DNA from: Bryobacterales bacterium
Lineage (GTDB): Bacteria > Acidobacteriota > Terriglobia > Bryobacterales > UBA6623
DNA: 64,000 nt
NCBI GenBank assembly: GCA_026713545.1
Contig: JAPOOG010000071.1
Coordinates: 1 to 64,000, forward strand
Direction of reading: 5' to 3'
Part shown: piece by piece, positions 57,237 through 64,000 of the stretch
Numbering within the stretch: the first letter of the stretch is position 1
Layout of the letters: the number at the start of each line of letters is the position of its first letter
Notes under the pieces: model-generated
Told to the model about the DNA's origin: nothing
What the model saw: only the letters and a program-made list of their open reading frames with translations
The model's database searches: none
Position numbers and translations under genes: made by a program

Positions 57237-58505
57237 ATGAGACATGAAACACTGATTCCCAAGTTCGAGATCAGGCTCCCGGCATCGAGAGCCATTCGCG
57301 CCGCAGCGCGGACCTCGTTGACCGGCGAACGGCAGCGCCGGCAGGGGAGAAGGGGAATCACCCTCATTCTGCTGGCTCTGCTGAGTTTCGTTGCCGCCGA
57401 GGCCACCTCCGGACCCGCCCTGGTCGACTATGAAGGCCACATCGGTCACATCGCGAAACTGCCAGACGGGCGGCTGGTGACGGTCTACACGCTGGGACGC
57501 AATCGCAAAGAGATCCCGCTGCCGGGTCCGGAGCATCCTCTCTACATCCGATATTCCGACGACCACGGCCGCACCTGGTCGCGGGAGAGAGTCGCGTTCT
57601 CCTATCCCGCGGGCCGCGGCACGATGTTTCGTTACGAGCAGTCGGTCGGGCCGTACCTGATGATCGATCGGCGGAACACGCTCCATCTTTTCGCCATGCG
57701 TTATTACGGCCTGCCCCGAAAGGGCGATCCGGCGGCGAGCGGGCTCACCGAGCTGTATCACAACGTGTCCCTTGACGGAGGCGAGACCTGGACGGAACCC
57801 AAGCGCATCGACATGGGGCATCACTACGTGCCGGTGATCGAGTCGATCATCGAGCTGTCCAACGGGCGCATCCTCTTCGCATCGAACTATGCGACCGACA
57901 ACTATCTCGCCGAACGCGGGGAATACGAGTACCGCATCCTGACCCTGTTCTCGGATGACCACGGTGAGACGTGGCAATTGGGCGACGATGACATCCGGGT
58001 CCCGCTCGGCCCCGGCCTCGGGCATCCCGGCGCGATCGAACCGGTGATGGCGGAGCTTGGCGAGGGTCGCGTATGGATGCTCTTCCGCTCGCAATACGGC
58101 CGTTTGTATCAGACGTTCTCGTCCGACGGCGGCAACTCGTGGGAACCCTCGACGCCCAGCGACATCCGGGCGGCCAACGCTCCGGCCGGGATCCTGCGGT
58201 TGTCGGACGGGCGGCTGGTGTTGTCATGGAACGACTGGGCGAACTATCCCGGCGGCGAGATTCACCGCTCGGGACGCCAATACCTGCACGCGGCGATATC
58301 GGACGACGACGGCAAGAGCTGGAGCGCTTCGAAGCTGATCGCGAAGCCGACCACGAAGGAACCCCGAAACGCGCACATGCGCTACCCGTTTCTGTGCGAA
58401 GCCGGGGACGGCTCGATCCTGTTGCGCTACCACCGCATCGAGAGAAGCATCGGCGTCAACCGACGGGACTTGCTGCGCATCGATCCGGCATGGATCGCGG
58501 AGTGA
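57237..58505 (+). CDS. Exported sialidase-fold hydrolase
   Basis: The 422-residue protein has an N-terminal basic region and a hydrophobic segment (ITLILLALLSFVAAEATSG, about residues 41-59). A propeller with five Asp boxes follows: YSDDHGRTWS, SLDGGETWT, FSDDHGETWQ, SSDGGNSWE and SDDDGKSWS. WNDWANYPGGEIHRSGRQYL near residue 335 is typical of this sialidase branch. It is the last gene of the plus-strand sialidase run and convergent with the DUF5916 gene. The long N-terminus suggests that the start could be internal, though no better start codon is evident. Confidence 0.85.
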   Translation: MRHETLIPKFEIRLPASRAIRAAARTSLTGERQRRQGRRGITLILLALLSFVAAEATSGPALVDYEGHIGHIAKLPDGRLVTVYTLGRNRKEIPLPGPEHPLYIRYSDDHGRTWSRERVAFSYPAGRGTMFRYEQSVGPYLMIDRRNTLHLFAMRYYGLPRKGDPAASGLTELYHNVSLDGGETWTEPKRIDMGHHYVPVIESIIELSNGRILFASNYATDNYLAERGEYEYRILTLFSDDHGETWQLGDDDIRVPLGPGLGHPGAIEPVMAELGEGRVWMLFRSQYGRLYQTFSSDGGNSWEPSTPSDIRAANAPAGILRLSDGRLVLSWNDWANYPGGEIHRSGRQYLHAAISDDDGKSWSASKLIAKPTTKEPRNAHMRYPFLCEAGDGSILLRYHRIERSIGVNRRDLLRIDPAWIAE

Positions 58506-58556
58506 AGGCGCTCCCAAGGGGGGAGGCAGGGACTTCTGGCACTCCCGCCGCCGCCA

Positions 58557-60977
58557 TCAGAACCGAAACAACTTGTTGATCTTGACGACGAAGCCGCGGT
58601 TCCGCAGGTCCCAGCCCCGGTCGGGCAGCAAGCTGCCGGTGACGTCGTGGTCGTCGGTATAGACCACGAACAACTCGCTACCTGGGCTGTACTCCCACCG
58701 AAGACGCAGGTTACTGCCAAACGAGTTACTGGCCGAATTGTATTGCATGAGCCCGCTGAAGAACATGCGCGGGTTGAATGCGTAGTTCACCCGTGTCACC
58801 GCCAAGTTCGTTTGGAACACCCCGTACGGCGTGTCGATCCAGTTGAAGGAGACGGTCGGCTCGACCGACATCTTCGGTAGCACCGCGATGCGGCCCTGCG
58901 TCAGCTCCACCGACGTCAGGCCGCCGTCGAAGTAAGCGCCCCGCCTCAGCGCCACCGTCCCGTTCACGCGCCGCTGCTGGCCAATGGAATAGGCCACCTG
59001 AACGTCAGCGAAGTTGTAGCCTCCTACCGGGATCGAGAAATCGGAACCGGGAGGAACGAACGGCTCGACAAGAAACTCATAGCTGTCGGTCATCGTGAAG
59101 GTGAGCTGATCGCTGGACTCGAACTCGGTCTGGAACGCCACGATATTCCGCCGTGTCTCGAGGTAGTTCTTGTCGGCCGAGGCGATGTAATCAATGCTTC
59201 CCTCCAGGCTGAACTGCCGCACGCTCGCGATAGACTGCGGGCGGGGGCTGAAGCGTGCCGACGTGAAGGTGCGCCGGAAGTTGTCGCGGCGCACGAAGCC
59301 CACCTCCGGCAGGAAGTTGTCCTCCACCAGCAGGTGATCCACCTGGAAACCGTAGCGGTCCGCGGCGTACTCGAACTTGCCCTGGTAGCTGAGATCCTTC
59401 CCTTGGTGCTCGGGGCCGGGAAGCCGTGTGCGGGCAATGTAGGTGACCAGGTTGACGTTCTCAAAGAAGGCGAAGGTGCCGTCGACGCCATAGGCCTGGC
59501 TCGAGCCCGGGGCCAGCCGGGAGACCGAACGATTGGTGAATATCGCGCCGACGGAGCTGCGCCTCAGGATGTCGCGCCGGAGGCGGACGACCGAGAAGTT
59601 GGTCGGCTCGGAGGCCGTGACCATCTCCTCGCCGGTCTGGATGTTCAGCAGCCCGATATCGAACTTTCCGACCTTACCGGTGACCCGCGTGCCGCCGACG
59701 ATGGGCACCACGTGGCCTTCCTCCAGCCCGATCTTCCGGCTGTAGAAGAGCTGCGGCACATTGACGTCGCCGAAGAACCCGCCGACCGCACTGCCGGCCG
59801 GACCGGCGACGCGCGTGAAGGCGCCGCGGGCGAAGTTGAAGATGCCCTGTCCTTCGAGAAAGAACTCCCGTTTTTCGGGGAAGAACAGAGGGAAGCGGGT
59901 CAGGTTGACCTGCCTCTCGTCCACTTCCACCTGGGCGAAGTCCGTGTTGTAGGTGAAGTCAGCGGTCAGGTTCCGGGTGATGCCGTACTTAATGTCGATG
60001 CCGCCGTCGCCGCGGTCTTCGTTGATCTTCACCGGGATTGCGGTCATGTCCGTGGTCCACCCTCCGATCGCATAGGGCTTGATCTCGATGTTGCGGCCCG
60101 CCGACGGGGGCTCCAGGCCAACCAGCGAGCCGGCCTCGGAGATGCGGAACATCCCGCGGGCACCGCTGCCGGCTCCGGCTGCGACCGGCAGCCGCGTCAG
60201 ATAGGCCCACTCGTTCTTACGCCGGATGGCGCGTCTGAGCTGGATGCCCCAGATATGGGGCGGCTCGGACCGGTAGCGCAGGGTCTTGAACGGGATCTCC
60301 ATCTCTACCGTCCAGCCGCCGTCGAAGCGGCCGGTACGCACGTCCCAGACCGGGTTCCAGTCCGAGTTGGGGTTGCCCTCGTTCGTGAACTGGGCGTCCG
60401 CGCGGGCACCGAGCGGATTCGTGTAAAAGAGGGATCCGTTGCGGCGGTCGTAAAACGTATCGAACAGCACGGCGAACGTGTCGTTCTGACGGAGCTGGCT
60501 GGTGTCGCGGCGCATCTCGTTGGCCACCCACTGGCTCTCGGGGGCCGAGTCCCAGACCCGCGCCGAGACGTAGACGTTCATCTCGTCAAACAGGATCCAC
60601 GCCTCGGTCCTCTCGGTCGCCACCGCTCCCACGTCCGGCGTCAGTTGAATGAATCCGCTGATGGCAGGAACCTTCTCGTAGACGGCCTCGTCCAGCAAGC
60701 CGTCGAGGTCGATACTCTCGTCCAGCCTCACCGCACGAACCGTCGCCCGACCCTGCTCGTCGCGGGTCATCACCTCCGGCGGGACCGGAGCCGCCGGACC
60801 ATCGATGAGAGCCGGATCGACCACCGGGGCGATGTCCGTCTGGCCGGCGGGGGTCTGCAGCGCGAAGCTCGACAGCAGAAGAACCGATCCCGCCAGCAGG
60901 GGCTTCGGTTGCAACCATGATCCTGTTGCGCCACATCGCGCCGGAGGGGCAACCCGGCCGAGCAGCGCCGTCCACAT
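58557..60977 (-). CDS. DUF5916 outer-membrane-type protein with CBM9-like domain
   Basis: The product is about 806 residues from the ATG at 60977; one at 61016 is also possible. It has a hydrophobic signal segment (LLAGSVLLLSSFALQTPAG), a carbohydrate-binding family 9-like domain at the N-terminus (DGLLDEAVYEKVPAISGFIQ, DDPs replaced by EMNVYVSARVWDSAPESQW), then the DUF5916 region with GGWTVEMEIPFKTLRYRS and FFPEKREFFLEGQGIFNF, and a C-terminal array of beta strands ending in an aromatic residue (NKLFRF), as expected of an outer-membrane barrel. This family is abundant in Acidobacteriota. Role in uptake or surface attachment is inferred. No ribosome-binding site is clear. Confidence 0.85.
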   Translation of the reverse strand: MWTALLGRVAPPARCGATGSWLQPKPLLAGSVLLLSSFALQTPAGQTDIAPVVDPALIDGPAAPVPPEVMTRDEQGRATVRAVRLDESIDLDGLLDEAVYEKVPAISGFIQLTPDVGAVATERTEAWILFDEMNVYVSARVWDSAPESQWVANEMRRDTSQLRQNDTFAVLFDTFYDRRNGSLFYTNPLGARADAQFTNEGNPNSDWNPVWDVRTGRFDGGWTVEMEIPFKTLRYRSEPPHIWGIQLRRAIRRKNEWAYLTRLPVAAGAGSGARGMFRISEAGSLVGLEPPSAGRNIEIKPYAIGGWTTDMTAIPVKINEDRGDGGIDIKYGITRNLTADFTYNTDFAQVEVDERQVNLTRFPLFFPEKREFFLEGQGIFNFARGAFTRVAGPAGSAVGGFFGDVNVPQLFYSRKIGLEEGHVVPIVGGTRVTGKVGKFDIGLLNIQTGEEMVTASEPTNFSVVRLRRDILRRSSVGAIFTNRSVSRLAPGSSQAYGVDGTFAFFENVNLVTYIARTRLPGPEHQGKDLSYQGKFEYAADRYGFQVDHLLVEDNFLPEVGFVRRDNFRRTFTSARFSPRPQSIASVRQFSLEGSIDYIASADKNYLETRRNIVAFQTEFESSDQLTFTMTDSYEFLVEPFVPPGSDFSIPVGGYNFADVQVAYSIGQQRRVNGTVALRRGAYFDGGLTSVELTQGRIAVLPKMSVEPTVSFNWIDTPYGVFQTNLAVTRVNYAFNPRMFFSGLMQYNSASNSFGSNLRLRWEYSPGSELFVVYTDDHDVTGSLLPDRGWDLRNRGFVVKINKLFRF

Positions 60978-61178
60978 TGTTGAACAGGAAGACGTTCCTG
61001 GGGCGATGTAGGGCATCACGACCGTAATGCCAGTACGCCAAGCGATGCCGTGAGGCCTTCCGGAGCGGTGCCGTGATCGTTGCGGACGTGTCGACGAATC
61101 AGTATGCGCGCGCACTGAACGCCGCCCACCGATGACACTTCACACCGCCGTACACGGTGGCCCTGCACTCCAAAGCAT

Positions 61179-61466
61179 CTATACTCCCTCGACGATGACG
61201 ACATTGGTCTCAGAGACCCTGTTGAGCTTCTCTCTGAGGTCAGCGTAGTCCGGCGCGTCCTGCCATTCCCTTGCTTGTTGGACGCTGTCGAATTCGAGCA
61301 CGACGAGGCGGTCGGGTGTCCAGTTGCCTCGGATGACCTCATGAGCCCCGCCTCGCACCAAGTACCGGCCACCGTGAGCTTTTACAATTGCCGGCACCCG
61401 AGCGAGGTGCGTGCGGAACGCGGACTCATCCGTCACTTTAGCATCGATGATTACGTAAGCAGCCAT
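61179..61466 (-). CDS. DUF1330 protein
   Basis: From the ATG at 61466 the 95-residue protein matches DUF1330: MAAYVIIDAKVTDESAFRTH, YLVRGGAHEVIRG, and the dimer-type ferredoxin-like end RLVVLEFDSVQQAREW. AGGAGG lies six bases before the ATG and fixes the start; the longer open frame upstream is repeat-free random translation. The fold is a small ferredoxin-like dimer; the reaction is unknown. It lies just upstream of the DUF5916 gene and on the same strand. Confidence 0.88.
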   Translation of the reverse strand: MAAYVIIDAKVTDESAFRTHLARVPAIVKAHGGRYLVRGGAHEVIRGNWTPDRLVVLEFDSVQQAREWQDAPDYADLREKLNRVSETNVVIVEGV

Positions 61467-61537
61467 ATCTCCTCCTATCACAGTTAGTTTCACACGCGAA
61501 GGAGAGCTTCGTCCGTAACGGCGAACGAGGGCCGACA

Positions 61538-61750
61538 TGAACCCTGACTCGCAACTCCCGCTTTGCTGCCCCTGCGGCAGGGGAAGCCTACCGCCGCGGG
61601 CTTGTGTGAGACCTGCTACAACCGCGGCCGGCGCTCGCGGACCCGCTTCGGCGGGGGCAGGGAAAAGGTCGTGGCACGCGACCACTACCTGTGCCGCGTC
61701 TGCCTCGCGCCCGGCGCCGCTGGTCGAACTGGTGCTACAGCCCAATAACA
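61538..61750 (+). pseudogene. Remnant of an HNH-endonuclease-like gene
   Basis: One frame begins CCPCGRGSLPP (61561-61593), and another continues GLCETCYNRGRRSRTRFGGG with REKVVARDHYLCRVC. Together they match the N-terminal zinc-binding and pre-HNH part of a small HNH nuclease family (CxxCG, GLCxxCY, FGGxR, VLxRDxxxCRVC). The frames differ by a small indel, and the HNH core itself is missing, because the sequence ends at a stop near 61748. A mobile element copy starts about 85 bases further on. Confidence 0.5.
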
Positions 61751-61835
61751 TCCTTTGTTGGGCACTAAAGAGAGCGACTCACAAGGATCTCTTGGGCGCT
61801 TGAAGTCGATTGCAACGTGTAGGCGCACCCACCGG

Positions 61836-62033
61836 TCTGACCTGCATGTCTCACCACCCGACGGTCGAAGCACGCGATACGACCGCCAGGACTTTGCTTT
61901 TCCTTCGCAACGCTTGCTTGCCGTGCTCGACGTACTGTTCAAGTACGCCTGCGCGCGACAAGCGGCTCGCGCCTCGTCTTGACGGCCCTCTCACGCACTT
62001 TGCCTCGCCGCGTGGTGAGAAATGCAGGTCAGA
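61836..62033 (+). mobile_element. 180-bp inverted-repeat element, copy 5
   Basis: The left end TCTGACCTGCATGTCTCACC and right end GTGAGAAATGCAGGTCAGA are matched inverses, four bases longer than in other copies. The core matches copies 1, 2 and 4, with a small AT-rich insertion (GCTTTTCCTTCGC). Confidence 0.87.
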
Positions 62034-62116
62034 GGCTGTGGTGTCTTGATCGACGGGGCATGAAACGGGGGCCTTCATCGCAGCTTCCGCCAAGTTGACG
62101 TTCACTCTACAAGATG

Positions 62117-62524
62117 TCATTCGGACAACCAGTTCTCGACCCCCAAACCAGGCACGCGGGAGAACTCATCCACATTCGCTGTCACGACGGTGAGGCCCAG
62201 CGCGAGAGCCTGCGCGGCGATCAATAGATCATTGGGTCCAATGGGGGTGCCCTGGCTCGCCAACTGCTGCCGGACCTCTCCATAGTGTCGGTCGGCGGGC
62301 TCCTCGAGCGGCAAGATATCCACTGCCGAGAGAATCAGGCCAATCCGTTCGGCGAGTTTCGAAGAACCCGCCTTCTCAGCACCGAAGCGAAGCTCCGCCG
62401 CGACAACGATGCTGGTGCAGACCGCGCTCTCTCCGACCGAGGAGATCCGCTGAGCCACTCTGCCCTGTGGATGAAGGATCAGGTCCGACAGGATGTTGGT
62501 ATCCAGCAGATAGCGCAGCGCCAC
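62117..62524 (-). CDS. vapC: PIN-domain toxin (VapC family), third module
   Basis: The 135-residue protein starts MALRYLLDTNILSDLI with the catalytic aspartate at residue 8. It has SIVVAAELRFGAEKAG with the conserved glutamate, GPNDLLIAAQALALGLTVVT with the late aspartate, and NVDEFSRVPGL at the C-terminus, a textbook FitB/VapC pattern. The start codon is GTG, two bases after the antitoxin stop. The length is normal. Confidence 0.92.
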   Translation of the reverse strand: MALRYLLDTNILSDLILHPQGRVAQRISSVGESAVCTSIVVAAELRFGAEKAGSSKLAERIGLILSAVDILPLEEPADRHYGEVRQQLASQGTPIGPNDLLIAAQALALGLTVVTANVDEFSRVPGLGVENWLSE

Positions 62525-62526
62525 TC

Positions 62527-62769
62527 TCAGATCTCTACATCGTCCAGCGGCGCCAGATCTTCGTCTCCGAGCGCGAACGGCTCGTCCATAGGTCCGAGGG
62601 TGCTGAGCAGGGCCAGCAATCGCCCTTTGCGAATCGGTTCCACGATCAGGCGGTCGCTTTCTTTCCTCAGGATCGCCTCATCCCCTTCGAGTTCGAACTC
62701 TCGAGGGATGCGCAGCGCTTGGTTGCGACCGTTGCGAAACAAGCGCACATGTCGTTCGAGCGCGGGCAT
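62527..62769 (-). CDS. vapB: VapB antitoxin, third module
   Basis: The 80-residue protein has the AbrB-like VapB N-terminus (ERHVRLFRNGRNQALRIPRE), a middle KESDRLIVEPIRKGRL, and an acidic toxin-binding tail (FALGDEDLAPLDDVEI). It precedes the PIN toxin by two bases. A perfect 16-base palindrome lies 24 bases upstream of its ATG. Confidence 0.9.
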   Translation of the reverse strand: MPALERHVRLFRNGRNQALRIPREFELEGDEAILRKESDRLIVEPIRKGRLLALLSTLGPMDEPFALGDEDLAPLDDVEI

Positions 62770-62792
62770 TCGGATACCCCCTTTTTCTTAGT

Positions 62793-62808
62793 ATATGCTA
62801 TAGCATAT
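62793..62808. promoter_or_regulatory. VapB operator palindrome ATATGCTATAGCATAT
   Basis: This is a perfect eight-plus-eight base palindrome in an AT-rich patch, 24-39 bases before the antitoxin start. Size, position and sequence type fit an autoregulatory VapBC operator covering the promoter. Confidence 0.75.
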
Positions 62809-62903
62809 GCCTTTGTGTTGATGCCGATCAATGACCATGGCCTCCTGCCCCACAATCCGCCGCCCCATCGCGGCGGCGGGCTGGCCCGGTGGAACGATGA
62901 ACG

Positions 62904-63357
62904 ATGAACGAGGCGCACATGAAGCGGGCGGTAGCGCTCTCCCGCAGAGGTATGGAGTTGGGCCACGGCGGGCCGTTCGGGGCCGTGGTCGTCCGCGACG
63001 ACACGGTCATCGGCGAAGGCTGGAACGAGGTGCTGCGCGCGAAGGATCCCACGGCTCATGACGAGGTCGTGGCAATCCGCAAAGCCTGCCGGAAGCTGGC
63101 GACGGATGAGCTGAAGGGCTGCGAGACCTACGCCAGTTGCGAGCCGTGCCCGATGTGCCTGGTCGCGCTTGGATAGGGTCTACTTTTCGGTCAACCGGCA
63201 CGACGCTGCCGGTGTCGAGTTCCTCGACGGGTTCATCTACGAGGAGCTGACGAAGCCGTTCGAGAAACGCGCGCTGCCGATGGTGCATGTCCCGTGCGAC
63301 GGGGCGCTCGATGTCTTCGAGGCCTGGATGCGCCTGGAGGGACGTGTGACGTACTGA
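62904..63357 (+). pseudogene. Nucleoside deaminase, frameshifted
   Basis: The first frame reads as a cytidine/guanine-deaminase-type protein: GHGGPFGAVVVRDDTVIGEG, THDEVVAI-type motif AHDEVVAIRKACRKL, and CEPCPMCL with both zinc cysteines, then stops after VALG at 63176. The next frame continues with RLDRVYFSVNRHDAAGVEFL and FIYEELTKPFEKRALPM. In intact relatives these are joined by a stretch like GAIYWA, so about 14 bases appear to be deleted. The usual HAE zinc motif reads HDE. It is therefore a pseudogene unless the sequence has an error. Confidence 0.75.
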
Positions 63358-63562
63358 GCTGGCGGCCGGACCTCCACCGGCCGTCGGCGCTCGGCGACCC
63401 AGCAGGTCGTCTCATCGAATCGTTTCAGAATTGTAATCCATAGCAGCAGCACAATTTCCTTGTGACTGGCAGGAGACCCTGAACAAGCTGATCGATCACA
63501 CCGATTCGCATTGACATCGTTTGTGAACTCTTACCCTCTTGATCTTGTGAACATGTGATCAC
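63358..63562. other. Intergenic region, no gene recognised
   Basis: No gene is seen. GTGAAC-like half sites begin to appear at about 63530 (TTGTGAACTC) and 63546. Confidence 0.35.
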
Positions 63563-63576
63563 GTGAACGCGTTCAC
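63563..63576. promoter_or_regulatory. Palindrome GTGAACGCGTTCAC
   Basis: A perfect 14-base palindrome with a central CG, the layout typical of LacI-family operators. Extra GTGAAC half-sites lie just upstream (TTGTGAACATGTGATCACGT at 63545-63564). It precedes a decayed sialidase-like gene by about 65 bases. Confidence 0.45.
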
Positions 63577-63642
63577 ATAGCATCGATGAAATCCATCGTC
63601 GTTAGCCGTTGAAGGTTCGTTGCACTCTCGTTCACCATAGCT

Positions 63643-64000
63643 CTGAAGCGCATTTCGGGGACAAGCGATCTTCTGTTCTTGTGGAACAACGCCACGCCCT
63701 ACTCCTTGAGCCGCCCAGGCTCGAAGAGTTTCCATCGTCCACGCAACCCCTCAGCTCGGGGGTGTTTTCTGATGGCGGGAAGACCTGATGGAACATCAAC
63801 AACATGGAGAAGGGCGAGGGGAACATTAGCGGCTGCCCTGCGGTGAGCTGCGCCGGGGATGAGGCTCTTGTTACCTGCTACCATGGGCCGGAGCCGGTCT
63901 CAGGGGCATCGGAATCGCGCCTCTATATCTTCAAGACGAACGGTTCCATTCCCGATGCCGCCTCGCAGGCGGTGAAGCGTGAGACATGCCATGAAAAACG
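63643..64000 (+). pseudogene. Decayed sialidase-like gene, running off the window
   Basis: The frame from 63643 reads LKRISGTSDLLFLWNNATPY and SLSRPGSKSFHRPRNPS, matching RIPETGDLVFLWNNATPEAL and SYHYPRNPL in the intact gene at 54354-55535. After a frameshift the match continues VFSDGGKT, an in-frame TGA, then WNINNMEKGEGNISG and DEALVTCYHGPEPVSGASES and RLYIFKTNG, equivalent to GYISGYPS, SEALVAYYH and LRLKIFDV. At least one frameshift and one stop separate the parts, and the 5' part is missing. Confidence 0.75.

Noticed and set aside
54396-58094. A minus-strand open frame of 1232 codons opposite the sialidase genes
   Set aside because: It runs antisense to three well-supported sialidase-fold genes, contains no domain, signal or start context, and its composition (Arg, His, Val, Gly rich) is what high-GC genes give in the complementary frame.

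Overview
The window is GC-rich bacterial DNA with no rRNA or tRNA gene that I can recognise. The gene content fits a member of the Acidobacteriota (Bryobacterales/Solibacteres-like), with Planctomycetota as the main alternative. The grounds are several DUF1549/DUF1553 cytochrome-like proteins paired with DUF1501 proteins, one DUF1592/DUF1552 pair, a TIGR02604-type heme-binding propeller protein, NHL propellers, a DUF5916 outer-membrane-type barrel, and many PhyH/TauD, sialidase and PIN genes. The lineage is inferred from family membership, not from a marker gene.

Layout. 1-638 is a mosaic of dispersed repeats. 639-9679 holds an NHL protein, the DUF1552/DUF1592 pair (minus) and a DUF1549-1553/DUF1501 pair (plus). 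9768-13420 holds a VapBC module, an SGNH hydrolase, decayed sequence and a RelBE-type module. 13759-19701 holds a TPR protein, mannonate dehydratase, a small aspartic-protease pair and an Nramp-like transporter, separated by mobile repeats. 19933-27004 holds a second DUF1501/DUF1553 pair, a TerB-like protein and a second NHL propeller. 27209-32392 holds a secreted putative alpha/alpha-barrel protein, divergent from a two-gene four-carbon acid sugar operon (kinase plus PdxA-like dehydrogenase), and a TauD dioxygenase. 32525-41342 is a minus-strand run: heme/HEAT protein, YncE propeller, MBL hydrolase, M19 dipeptidase, 2-hydroxyacid dehydrogenase and enolase-superfamily enzyme. 41699-47879 holds a VapBC module and a third DUF1553/DUF1501 pair followed by a deacetylase-type amidohydrolase. 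48420-49440 is repeats plus a GntR remnant. 49441-58505 is a plus-strand locus of PhyH dioxygenase, SSS symporter and four sialidase-fold genes with decayed sialidase fragments. 58557-64000 holds the DUF5916 protein, a DUF1330 protein, an HNH remnant, a VapBC module, a broken nucleoside deaminase and a decayed sialidase running off the window.

The recurring theme is export. Most large proteins carry Sec, Tat or lipoprotein signals, and they combine periplasmic or surface heme proteins, sialidase-fold hydrolases and propellers with cytoplasmic sugar-acid enzymes (mannonate dehydratase, C4 acid sugar kinase/dehydrogenase, enolase superfamily, hydroxyacid dehydrogenase). This suggests scavenging of complex or acidic glycans. 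No intact classical transcription regulator is present apart from antitoxins.

The most unusual feature is the intergenic DNA. There is a family of about 180-bp elements with 19-bp terminal inverted repeats (six near-complete copies and several fragments), two further inverted-repeat elements, period-7 'TCGTGAT/TCGTGTC' tracts, and embedded minus-strand terminator-like hairpins with compensatory changes. These elements abut start codons, a -10 box and gene ends, and one replaces the C-terminus of a sialidase.
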